A stretch of DNA of 64,000 bases. It comes from Botrytis cinerea B05.10. Lineage: Eukaryota; Ascomycota; Leotiomycetes; Helotiales; Sclerotiniaceae. The translations under genes were made by a program, and so were the position numbers. Positions 12,686-23,940 of this stretch are shown here, piece by piece. The stretch's first letter is position 1, and each line of letters opens with the position of its first letter. The stretch is from the NCBI RefSeq assembly GCF_000143535.2, contig NC_037324.1, positions 744,001 to 808,000 of the forward strand. Reading direction: 5' to 3'. Below the pieces are notes generated by a model. It saw only the letters and a program-made list of their open reading frames with translations, had not been told where the DNA came from and ran no database searches.

Positions 12686-13590
12686 TTTGAAATAAATGAA
12701 GCGCGCTCAAGGCGTAATATTTTGAATGAAAATTAAATTGAATCGATCAAGATCGAGAAGAAAGTTTTGAGTATGTAACGAAAGGAAGTGTTGCAGAAAC
12801 AAAGATGGAAAAAGAAGATAGCCGATAACTTTTTTTCAGCGATCGACAACAGCTCCAATCTTGTAAATAGAAACAAGGCAGAAACTGTCCTCAATAACAA
12901 AGGTATTGACAGCTTCGAGTTTGAAGCACCAAATGAAGGGTCTTTTGATGTAAGTTATGGAGGAGATTTTTGGTTGAAGATGTGAGGTTAAGGGTAAGGG
13001 TAGCGGGAAGCGGGTAGAGGCAGAGAGGTAGGTATGTAGAGTTTGTTTGATAAAGGTGAAGAAGGATCCGATCAGATGTGAGGCGAATTTGTGAGGTAGA
13101 GAGCGCGTAAAGTGGTCAATTGATAGCAGAGCTTGGACTGCTGTCTGGCTCTTCTCGTACGATAATTGGACGATAGGCGCGGATAACTTAAGGACCATTC
13201 GCTTATCTAAGCCGACCAATTGTTAAGCCATCTGATTTTATCGCGCGAAGAAGATCTACTTGTATACCGTCATAGACACAAATCCTCAAATACTGAACAA
13301 ATCCAAACGCTAGAATTGCAAAGATATTGTTATACTCACACTATTGAGTACGACAAGAAGATCTTCCATTTCACATCGCACAACATAGCAACGGGAGAGG
13401 ACCCCACCCTTCCCCCTGTCGATCGCATCAAGCACTTGGCTTGGTACATACTTTGATTCTTTATCATATTCTGTTTGCATGTTCCCTGGGCCACTGCATG
13501 CCCTCAACGGATGATCGCATAATTTCACACAATTACGACCTTTGGTCCCCGTTGATTGAACTCTCACTGTGAATCTAAAGTCCCGACAAA
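12686..13590. promoter_or_regulatory. Shared upstream region of two divergent genes
   Basis: About 0.9 kb lies between the ATG of the EDC4-like gene (-) and the ATG of the small membrane-protein gene (+). Open frames here are short and unconvincing. No TATA box or named operator could be assigned by eye. Confidence 0.5.
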
Positions 13591-14158
13591 ATGTTTTGTC
13601 TAAGAAGGTACGCCATGAACTCATGCAATCGCATTTGGGGCGGGCCCAAATCAACCAGTACAATATCTATAGACAGCTAAATGACTACTTTATCAACAAA
13701 ACTAACTGTCTCAAAATAGTTGGCTTCCCCTCCTCTTTATTCCCACGAATGCATCTCCAATATTCATCTTCCTCTTCTTCATCTGCACCTACTTTCTCAA
13801 CCGACCCTGCGTCTACTGCTCAATTCTCCTGCTCATCCTTTTCGCCTCCTCCTGTCACTGGGCCGATCACTGTTTCTTCGACTTCAGTAGTAACTGGTTC
13901 TTACCTCGGCCCTCGTCATATTCATCCGCAGAAATAAACAATCAAACAGCCCTCTCAAACGAAACTATAGACAATGTTTTAATGTACGCTGGTGCTTTCA
14001 ATAAGACTGCGATAGCATTGGCAGGCACAGCATTGGAAGATGCGAAGAAGAACTTGGCCAGCAGGGAATGGACGGGTATCGGGGTTGAATGGTTGAGAAA
14101 TTTATTGGGAAAGAGAGAATGGAGGCTGGATTGTGTGGATGTGTATATCAGGCTCTGA
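13591..14158 (+). CDS. Small two-exon hydrophobic protein, function unknown
   Basis: Proposed as join(13591..13607, 13720..14158), 151 aa. Exon 1 is only 17 nt (MFCLR plus two bases) and ends at a GTACGC donor. The 112-nt intron has an ACTAAC branch site and a TAG acceptor. Exon 2 is open for 146 codons. The N-terminal 45 residues are strongly hydrophobic, with two candidate membrane segments (WLPLLFIP; IFIFLFFICTYFL then ILLLILFASS). A soluble amphipathic C terminus follows (NETIDNVLMYAGAFNKTAIA, ALEDAKKNLASREWTGIGVEWL). The C-terminal part looks like genuine protein. The N-terminal part could be read in another frame: a 122-aa Ser-rich frame overlaps it at 13569-13937, but no splice joins that frame to the C terminus. 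Product unknown; the model is tentative. Confidence 0.5.
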
Positions 14159-16166
14159 CGTCTCCATTTTGTCCACTGAGATATAACGAGAGAGGATGGT
14201 AACATCATGTTCGAAAGTATAACAAAAACTAGACTGTTTATATTAACAATACTTTGAGGGATCGTGGAAAAGAAAGACCGCGGCATTGTCATGGGAAATA
14301 AAGCACATGAGGATGGAACTGGCTTGGTTTACATTTTGGGATTCGGATTATTTAGCATAGGTCGTCGGAGCTAGGTGTTGGTAACTTGTGTGTACTTATA
14401 TCTGATTCGGTAGGCGTCGTGTACAAGAGTATTTTGAGATTGAAAATATATTGACAAGTCACATAACACCGCCATGTCCATTTCTTGATACTGCCCACAT
14501 TCAACAACACCCCTCCCCCTTCTCAATTGTGTATCCGATACATATTCATTGCACCCTCGTTCTTCATTCTTAGACGTCAAAGCACTAAATGTAGAAATAT
14601 TACCACCTATTGTCCACACTTCAAAACTTCCCCTTCTCCCCTTTCCCCCTCCCTCAATCTACCCCCATCCAGCACTCTACCTCTCCTCATCCTATTCCCA
14701 CACTACCACCACTCCTACTCACTTCTTCCCACTTCTCTTTCCACTTCATCTCATCTCAGCCCATCTCACAATACAATAGACATCCTCTCTCACAACAAAC
14801 AAATCATACATTATCTATCAGCTCTCCATTCCACGCATTCTCTTTCTCCTCCGCCCATTCCCCTTCTCTCCTTTGCCGCCCAATCCCCCTTCATCTTCTG
14901 CCCTCTTCGATTCTCTCCTATGATAACCTAAAATCCATTCGTACAGTGATATATATATATATTCTTATCCCCTTCTCGCTTTCTCTCGACTTTCAACCCT
15001 GTCACTCCATGCTCCTCCCTATTCTCACTTCCTCTCCTCTCCTCTCCTCTCTTCTCTTCTCCTCTCCTCATCCCTCTCCTCTCCCTAATCAATTCTAACC
15101 CTATGAACACACCCCACCTCAATCTCAATCCCAATCACAACCCAATCTCAACACAACATCACCCCCTCCCTCAACTCTATCTCTCTCTCTTCTCATACAA
15201 GCCCCCTTACCTTCTCATCGACTATTAGATAGAGATATACATAGAAACACTTCTGCTAATCACTAGCACTTAGACACACACATATCTAGATAATCTCCAA
15301 CCAACATCCTCAGCTAATACTCCAAATAGGAATCACAACCCATCTCAACAACCCAAGCACATCATCCAATATACAAAAGTAAACATCTTGCACAAAAAAT
15401 GCTTCACATAATCTAATTTTGTTGTTCAATATAATTTGATTCGTATACAATATAACTAGATATCCATATACAATCCATATGCACAATCCACTCCATCTCT
15501 CCTCTACACACATACAAGCCCACGAGACACAGTCTCCAGATCAACCATCGACCTCCCCATGCATTGATTCTAGCTCGACAGAGAACCCCACTACTCTCAT
15601 GCCTATCTTCTCTTCCAACCTATTATTTCCATTACCGTTTCCATTCACCTAGCCATTCATGCAAGAATGAGGAATTGGCCAGTGTGGATTTTGTATCCCG
15701 ATGTACCCACGAAATCCCGCGCTGGGAGTGAGTATGTGTCTCCGCTCATCTTGTCTCGTCTCATCTCATCTCATCTGATATACACCCGCCGCTCATCGAC
15801 AAATCTCCAATATATACGACAACAAAAAAAATCATCCTCAAAAAGACGAATCGCAATCCATTACGCCTATTAAAATGCCTTTTGCATTCATATCCTGCAA
15901 GTACTCAGTGCTCAGTACTCAGTACTCCATTTCGTATGAAATCGAAAATGCTAATGCCAATGCCAATATGTGCTCGCGTGATGTTGTTGACCATGCTGCA
16001 TGTTCAAAGGTTGTGTGGGTATCATTTCCTCGTCTGCATTTCCATCTGTAATCCCTTTCTCTTTCTATCTTTATTCTTTCTTTCCTCCTTCTTTTTTCAA
16101 AGACCTCTCCCTGCTGGTTTCCCGATTCCGAAAAATCATTTCGTAGAACAGAAAGCCTTTTCAGAA
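14159..16166. other. Pyrimidine-rich gene-free interval
   Basis: Between about 14,500 and 15,200 the plus strand is extremely CT-rich, with short runs such as CTCCTCTC (15,030-15,080) and CTCATCTCATC (15,755-15,780). Open frames here are Ser/Pro/His/Leu homopolymer-like and not credible genes. The right end contains the 3' flank of the LicD-family gene. Confidence 0.6.
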
Positions 16167-17199
16167 TCACAAAACGTTCAAAAGATTCCTCAATCCCGCC
16201 TTGCGACGACCGCCAGATTGGATACTTCGAGGCATGTGTGGATGGCTTTCATCTCGGGTTTCTAAACCACTTTCGTGAATGTTAATTTCGGGTTCGGGAA
16301 TCCATTCTTTTTGTTCGGGGTTCCATCTGTGACTTTGGGGATGTTAGTCTTCGACTTTTGGTATATTGGGGATGGGGTGAAAGAGAGGAAAAAACTTACC
16401 CCTCATGTAATGTCTTCGTTAAAGCTCTCGGACTATACTCATCCGTAAGTACCCTATCAAAACTATATGGTACAAGAGCTGGCACGCCCTCAAATTCGGT
16501 CTCTCTCAATGGATAGATATCTCTCGTCCTATAACGATGATAGTTTTTACAGCTCCAGATTCCCGGCTGTGTACTAGGGTTTACTTCCGCAAGTCCAGTG
16601 ATATCAATGAACAACCCATTCCTTACATCGATCCATCTCGCATCAATGACATTCATGCCGTCACCCCTCACTCTCTCCACATGATTTGGATTGATATCCA
16701 ACAAATATTCTCTCGTGATAGTCGTTCCATCATCCGCTCTCCCCGTATAATTATGGGTTGTCATGTTCATGTTTTCTCCCAACCAAGCCAACGTAGCAGC
16801 CGAAACCTGCGTATCCAGATCCCAATCCCATGGCATAATTTTACCATTCCACCACCAACCTAGCAACGTCCCATGCGCAATCCATGTCTCGATGTTTCTC
16901 TCGCGGAAAGTGGTAAGATAGGATTTAATCAGATATTGGAGAGAATCTTGCTTTTCTTCATAGGTGACGGGGTTTCCTTGGAAATAGCGTATGTCGTAGT
17001 GCCCTAATATATCGTTTCCACCTGGCTCGTGAAAGTACTTTGTGTCATGGCGTTTGGCCTTGATTTTTGGTGGGAAAGAGGATTCTCTCTTTTCGACCGA
17101 GGCGGATGGTTCTTCATTTGGTCGTGGTGACGCGTGTGCAAATGAGTCAAGGAGAATGGATATGGTGGCGATGGCGCCCAGGAAAGTAGGAGGGCGCAT
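16167..17199 (-). CDS. LicD-family protein with signal peptide
   Basis: Coding is complement(join(16167..16326, 16400..17199)), 319 aa. The 73-nt intron runs from GTAAGT to ACAG, and splicing extends LHEG into the conserved WNPEQKEW segment. Residues 1-24 form a hydrophobic signal peptide. A dibasic KR at 37-38 could be a Kex2-type site. The LicD core is clear: IETWIAHGTLLGWWW (HGTLLG at 109-114) followed by IMPWDWDLD (WDWDLD at 124-129), the metal-binding DxD-type motif. Two N-glycosylation sequons (NMT, NYT near 145-150) fit passage through the secretory pathway. LicD-type proteins transfer phosphodiester-linked groups; in fungi the relatives are linked to mannosylphosphorylation of glycans (Mnn4 type). 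The exact donor and acceptor cannot be read from sequence. It stands alone, with no partner genes nearby. Confidence 0.85.
16327..16399 (-). other. Intron of the LicD-family gene
   Basis: It is 73 nt, donor GTAAGT, acceptor CACAG, with GACTAAC as a good branch site. Without splicing the frame stops immediately after LHEG. Confidence 0.85.
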
Positions 17200-17674
17200 T
17201 GTGGTATTTGAGAGTGAATTTTTGGTGTTCGCCTGTTTCTTTTCCTTCCCCCTTCAATTCTTCACCAAACTGGCGAATATGCAAAAATAAATGAACAAGC
17301 TTTCCAGAAAACAGTCGCGCGCTTTCCAACTAACCCGATTCCGCGAATGATTCAAGCAAAAAAAGGTTCAAGAGCTGAATCAAATATACCTTGCTGGATA
17401 CAAGCGGATAGTGTTTGATATATAAGAAGCCGGGAGTATGCTCGTGTGCCTCACTTCCGAGATCGAACAATGCCAAGAGAAGATCCAAGCAGCCAAGAGA
17501 CAGCTCAAATGAAATCAAATACGAGGCTTATACGACGTAAACCCTGTGGAGGTGAGCGCTGTGGTATTATGTCAAACTTGTATGCATGCAGCAATGCAAG
17601 ATGATGAAATGGTTGCGGCGCAAGTACTCGTTCGGTTGTTGGAGGTTGGGAGTATCAGTCTCGGTGGGAGTGGT

Positions 17675-17678
<4 letters not shown>

Positions 17679-17708
<30 letters not shown>
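17679..17708. repeat. (GA)n microsatellite
   Basis: About 15 GA dinucleotides in a purine-rich stretch. A 94-codon plus-strand frame crosses it as an Arg/Glu repeat and is not judged a gene. Confidence 0.9.
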
Positions 17709-17713
<5 letters not shown>

Positions 17714-19600
17714 GAAGCGATAGAAGCCAACGTAAAGGGCGAGAACAGATCAACAAACCAAATAGAATCGAAAAAGTATCAGTGGGGAAGAAAGGAGTTT
17801 TGTGGACATTTCTATCTGAGCATGATCTAGAAGAGGAAAGGAGTGGTGGTATCTGATCTAAACAGTGATTTTTCGGACTTTAAACCCATTTCTTGCCTCT
17901 CTTTGATAGCGAGAACATTTACGATGAATCCCGGTCGTGGATTGATTAGATGGGTTGGGATGCAGGCAACATGAAATGTCATGTAGCCGCGGTAGCGTTG
18001 GAGAATCCATTGCATTTTGCTACGATGCATCTATTTTCAGCCAATCGGTGGGTGGTTCTACGCGGCAAGTGCTCGAAGTGAAGCAAGTGCAATAAGGATA
18101 TTTCAGATGGATTACGTAGACAAGCTTTTTTAAGTCCTCGAGCTGTTTGATACAAGGGAGCTTAATTTAATAGATGGAAATATTGTCAATGCGAATTACA
18201 TGATTAGATCTGATGCCATTCGACCCAATTCATGGTGATTGTTTCAACGAAGGATTACTGCGTACATCAGTGTTCCTCGTTCAAACATTCATGTTCTTAC
18301 TGAGCTGCCTCCTAGGTATTTATTGACTGTATTGATAGAGATGGGTGTATAGGACTCTGAGCCTTGTAAAGCTTTTAACAAGGTTCAGTCCGAGTAACCG
18401 ATAACTTGTTCCACAACCAGACCAATGCCATGGTTTCTTGTCAGCCCAGGGCTTGGCTACATGCCGGCGCTAATACCATACAGATATTCATATACGTGTT
18501 AATCCTTCTTTGCTTTAGCTTTTAGCCGATTTAGATCATTAGTTATAGCATCAAAAACCATCTCTCGGCTCCCTACCAACAGTCTTTTCTTTCTCTATAT
18601 TGCTCTCTCTTTCTCTATATTGCTCTCTCTCTCTCTTCTTCATAGACAACATCTCCAAACATAAAAGTTTCATCCTGCAATGGCTGAATTCACCAAAGTT
18701 CGTCACCTAATCAGGGGGGTCACGGAAATCCTGACCCATTTATTACCTAGATAGCCTAGATAGAGAGAAGAGAAATGTAACTCGCTAATCAGGGAAAGGA
18801 ACATGGAAACAACAAATCATAAATAATCTTCCGTACGCGTCATCTCTGTACCAATTGGGAAAATAAGGACGTTCCACGACCGATAAATTGGATGGATAAA
18901 CGCTTCCTTGTGTATTGTGGCTGCAATATCGTAGTACGATAAAAGCTAGGATGCAAATTGATGTGAGCACGACTTGTTGAAACGTTAGAGGCCACGACGT
19001 GAAAAGTTTGTTTACTTTTTATAGTCGGCCAATTTTGGAGTTTACAGTAGATTCGTAACTGTAAACGGACATGGAAAGGAGAAACCCAAAACCGATGTTC
19101 GAGGTGCATCTAAGTCAATTGAATATCTTCGTCCCATCAAAAAGATACACCTGTACAGCATATTCCATTCTGAACCCATTCAAGCCTCACGAGTCAAGAC
19201 TTAAGACTCGACAGTGCACCTCAGCGCCACCACTAAATTTGCCAAGCGTCTACTATCAGTCAACGTTAAAAGTCTAATCATTTCTTAAATATTTATATAA
19301 AGATGCTTTAGATTCGTGGTCGTATACGTACTCAGTCGTGGGCTCAGTCGTGTGCTCAATTACCTACTATGTCTAACGGGCCCTGCTGTCAAATTTCGAT
19401 ACTCTTCGTGACTCCGGGTAATAGATCGGCAGCCTTTCAAGGGTTGTCGCTCGGGGCTGATGGATCAACTTGATTGATTGATGTGCTGTAGAGTAATAAT
19501 TGACACTGTCGATCGAAATGCATGCATGCAAGTGATTTCCGAGCTGGCAAATTGAAAATTGAAAATTGCGAAGGTTGGGAGAATCGCGAGGATAACGTTT

Positions 19601-19624
19601 GGGGGAGGGGGAGGGGGAGGGGGG
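19601..19624 (+). repeat. G-run tract (four runs of five or more G)
   Basis: Four runs of five or six G are separated by single A residues, which is the pattern of a short-loop G-quadruplex. No gene start lies within 1 kb. Confidence 0.85.
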
Positions 19625-20787
19625 CTTATTAGCATCTCTACCTACTTGCGTACTTGCTCTATCAATATCTACAGAGGATGTGCATCCTTCCACATCTGAG
19701 CGCACTGTTAAACAGTACCTAGCTATCGCCCTAAAAACACCACCTACTCCAAACACACGGCTCAAACCCCATCTTTCCCGCCTTCAAATTCTCGTTGTCT
19801 CCATCTATATGGACTCGTACCAACCAAGAAAGTCTTGTCCCCCGTCATCCGTTCCATAGCCAACTATGCTTATCATCCAAACGATAAGCTCACGGAAGAA
19901 TCCTTCCATCCAGCTTTCCCCAAGACTCCAAGCTGACCACTAACTACTACTAACTACTCCATACTTGGTGTGCCATTCACCAAAATCACGGAGACAGCTC
20001 CTTGTATCCTCACCCCACCTTATCCGGTCTACTTGGTACAAAGTATGTAGTAAAGTAGCGGTAACACTGCCTGCAGCATGTGGTACGTAGGTTACGTACT
20101 CTGTGCGGAAACACCACGAGGCTTCGGGCTAAACCATCCACACATGAGATATCGTGGCTTGAAAATAAGCCGAATTGTGCGAAAGAAATTCGCCGGTCTG
20201 TGTTACCCAGGTAGGTAGGTATGGCCATCGTAACATGTACTTTGTGTATCCAGCATGATATTCAGGAACACGAACAAACCGTATTGTATCATAACCTTAT
20301 ACCCAATTGGGAATGCTTGGCGATGATCTTCGTATTATGTCATCCAAAATCTTTTGATGTTTCTCCCCATGCCATCAATATGAGATTTTCGAGAGCTCTC
20401 CTCATACTTTCATTCCAAACCCTAAATTAAAAATAGACTGTACTACAATAGATGAAAAAATACGCTTTGAAAGTTCATCGCAATTATTCATGATGTGCGA
20501 GTCGATTTTCTATAATAAAATCAATTCTAAGGGAATCTTGATACAAAAAAGTCGGATCGGATCGAATCTGAAACGTATTCCGAGGGCGTAGGTTTCCGTC
20601 TGATAGTTTGAAACGTGATTCCTTCGCTGCGCCGCTGGAGTCGTGGGGGTTTGGTTGCGAGGGGGAAATGAGGAGGGAGGAAGGAGGGTTCTAGGCCTGG
20701 GGCTTGGGCTTTGGAGAAGAATTGGTGTGGGGATCTTGTCTCATCGATTCACGGCTGTTGTCACTGGTGCCGGCTGGGGATGGCCCT

Positions 20788-23274
20788 CTACTTCCTGTGA
20801 AAATATACTCGCGAACTAGGAAAGTGGCCATCGTACCGGTTGACTGTGTCTATCGTGTGCAAAGGAGCTCCTGGAGGCACATGCTGTCCAAACTTACCAA
20901 CCTTATAGGGTATCCTGCCCAATACTTTGAATGGTTCTGCCTCATGTTTGTTGATAGCTTTCTTGAAATCGGAGCGGAAGTACCGCAAGCAATCTTCCAC
21001 CTTTAAAGGCTTCTTTATCAAAGAGACGGCTGAAGGGGTCCGGATGTTTGATTATGGATTCCTCCACACATTGCATATACTCAGGCGAGAGTCGGCCATC
21101 AAAGCAAATGGACGATCCAAGAAAGTTGATTAGATTGCCAAATATTATCTTCAATGCTGCTGCGGTAGTGATAGCGCTCGCCGACTTGAGCATGGAAAGA
21201 CAAGCTGGGGAAAGGTTCAAAGCTGGATTGAATGCAGAGTTTTGTGTCATCTTACTCATCTTTTCCCATACCTCGCCGCAGACTAGAAATTCACCGACTG
21301 TTCGATGCATATATCTCACCACTGAACCATCATTTTCTTCGCCAGAGGCCCAATCCAAAGCAGTATTCATGGGACCACGGTTTCTTCCAACCTCCAGGAG
21401 ACCACAGCACCGGCTTTGGATTCGCGCTTCTGTACTGTTGTACAGCCATATGTACTGATCCAGATTCAGAGGGGCAACTGGGCGGTTAAATGTCTCATCT
21501 GAGGGGTGCATAGCAAATGCAAAAGTGACCACGCCAAGTGGCTGATGCGAAGTGTAGGTGTTCCAGACATGGAACATCTGAAAAATTTCAGATGCTTGTA
21601 CCTGGTACTCAGGAAGAATTATAGACAGCATTCTCCGGCAGAGATCTTTCAAGTCTCTAGGAAGTGAAGAAAGTTTTCTTTGCAAGTCCATGATTGAATC
21701 GCCAGCTTCAAGACCATCCATGAGGAGTCGTACAACTAAGCGAACCCATAGAAAGACGCCTTCAGCCTTCAATTTGACCTCCGAAACTAGATTTCCTGTT
21801 CCTTGTGGATCGAACTTTGACATTTCAAACATAGCTGGATGGCCCACCAGAATCCCTTTGATATACTGATCCATATCGTGCCTTGTGAGATCTTGCAATC
21901 TCAAGGTTGCACAGCCCCGAAAGATGTTGACACTTGGATTGATGGGCCGGCTGGACACCACGACCTTGATTTTCGTTCCAGTAAGTGAATGAATAAATTG
22001 CGCGAACTCTTTATGATCGCCAGCCAACTCGTCTAGACCGTCAATGAATATGCATATCTTAAAAAATTTTTGAAGCTTTCTCTGCAAAGAGTTCTAGTGC
22101 TCTTTTCATTTCCGCAAACGTCGGTTCGTCATTCACATAAGAATCTTTTCAGTTGCTGTATATATCTGGAAGCGTTGACGGGATGAGCTCAGGATGCTTA
22201 GAGAGTGCCTTGTGAAGGATAGCTCGGATCATTCCAGTCTGGCTCTTCTGTAATGGTGTGCCCAAATTCCAGAAGAAAAAGTGAAGCACAAGGAGCTGGT
22301 TCTGTGGTGCCCAGAGAGCCAATCTGTTATATCTTTGCTCGTTGTCGACAATAAACCTGGAAAGGATTGATTTTCCGCTTCCAGCCTTTCGATTGATGAA
22401 ATAAGGTGCATCGATGCCCTCTCCGATTAATCAGTTACCAAAGTCATTCCATGAATCGGTCGGACCCGGCGGCCTGAAGATCCATTGAAATGTCTCTTGA
22501 TAAGCGGCGTATATCTCTTCGTATCTCCAAGCCATTTGACGAAAGTTCAACCTTTTCAGTATGGTCTGATTTTGTGGTGTGGATCGATGCAGCGAGCTGG
22601 TTTTACCCAGGCAATCGTGTAAATTTTGCTGTATCACCAGATTTGAGGCTGAATGTGACTGCATGATCATCAGTGTATCATTTATCTGCTCGTTGTGTTT
22701 GATGCTTTCGGCGCTGTTTTGGTTGTTTGATTTCTGCAGCGCCTTTAAATGGAATACGATATCTTTGTTGTTGTCGTCAATACTGGATCGAAAGGCGAGT
22801 ATTGTTGCAAGTGTCAAGGAGCTCTGAAAACTCTCGAGCTTCTCGACGAAAGCAATGATGTCTTCTTGTCGCCATCGAGTTCTGATACCATCCTTCAGAT
22901 TGTGTAGGAAGTTTCTTGTCGTTCGTGAACTCGAGAATGTGGACAAATAAACTGCGAACTCATTTTTAGCTCGTTCACAGTCCACTGCCAGGTCAACAAG
23001 GTGCTATTATCACAGGGTCAGCGAATGTTCGAAACGTCCTTGGAGCCCGAACCTGATCCTCCTCACTGAGAGGTCTTGTGTAGCTGCTAACTTGAAGACG
23101 GGATTTGATGATCCTTGCGTGCTTCGTGTAACTTAATGCGAAGCGCTGGAGATCAGCGATGGACGATGATTCTCCGTTCTTGTCGATTGCACGAGCTTCA
23201 GATATTATCTTGCTAGAAAAATCTGCGAATTGCATAACGTTACCCGCAAGGCTAAGAGCAGCAAGTGCCTCCAT
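20788..23274 (-). pseudogene. Broken NACHT-type NTPase gene (NLR-like)
   Basis: The gene can be followed across several frames. It starts at ATG 23274 with MEALAALSLAGNVMQFADF, the usual N terminus of fungal NACHT proteins. After a 49-nt intron (23004-23052, GTTCGG to TAG) it continues as HLVDLAVDCERAKNEF. The P-loop region (RKAGSGKS, about 22,370) follows an in-frame TGA at 22431-22433. A second TGA lies at 22149-22151. A frameshift near 22,060 separates the end of that frame from the Walker B motif ICIFIDGLDEL. The 381-codon stretch to 20942 holds the helical arm of the family (MFHVWNTYTSHQPLGV, VRYMHRTVGEFL). Near 21,010 another frame (EDCLRYFRSDFKKAINKHE) appears to carry the natural C terminus. 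Two stops and at least one shift make an intact NTPase impossible; about 258 residues lacking the P-loop could still be made. Relatives are signal-transducing NTPases in fungal heterokaryon or defence reactions; this copy should be dead. Confidence 0.8.
23004..23052 (-). other. Probable intron in the NACHT remnant
   Basis: It is 49 nt from a weak donor GTTCGG to an AATAG acceptor. Splicing joins SEEDQ to HLVDLAVDCERA in phase, which matches the expected family continuity. Confidence 0.6.
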
Positions 23275-23940
23275 TCTCTCTAGCGATGATGCTTGGCTGT
23301 GAATCTTTCGAATCCTTGATGTTGAACATTCTGTAGAGTGATTTGAAAAGCCGGTTCTCCAATTTCATTCTCAAACTGAAGTACTAGGCTTCTTAAGTAT
23401 AAGAAGCACAAGTGCCCGACGGGAAAGTTAATCGAACCCAACGAGGCTTTGTTAGAACAAGAGGCAATTGCGAAGTGCGAGGGACATCATGTGTCCAAAC
23501 ATCAATAGAAGCCTATACTGGGTTTCTCTCACGTATTACAATGCGTGGCGCCTTTTTGCACCACCCATCTTGTCCTACTAGGATCTTAAGAAAATAGGCA
23601 AAAAGCAACATCTTACACTTCTGCTAATCTGCAAATTGAAAAATTGTGCCTCTGAATAAACGAAGTCGTTTCGACGTGCAAGTTTCTTTGTCATTCAAGG
23701 ATAGACGTTATATGCACTTTTAATTGGTATTTGGGAACCTGGAAACACATTTCTTGTTGTCTCTCTTATTGTTTCGAAATTATGCGTATTATATCTCCTA
23801 TCATGAGTTCTGTGTATGCTGTTATTTACATTACATGCTTTGAAATGCAATTCAGCCTCATATCGTTTCCCATAAAGTTGATAGCCTCCGCTGTCCCCAA
23901 TTCCCCCTTCCAATCACCAATATCAGTTGCTCTGTTCCAC
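23275..23940. other. Interval between two decayed genes
   Basis: It holds the upstream flank of the NACHT remnant and the 3' flank of the membrane-protein remnant. No open frame of interest was seen. Confidence 0.5.

Larger units (their letters stand above)
17200..20787. other. 3.6-kb interval without a supported gene
   Basis: It contains the upstream region of the LicD gene, a GA microsatellite (17,679-17,708), repeated TTTCTCTATATTGCTCTCTC units (about 18,590-18,640) and a G-run tract at 19,601. No frame shows a recognisable domain or compelling composition. Confidence 0.55.
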
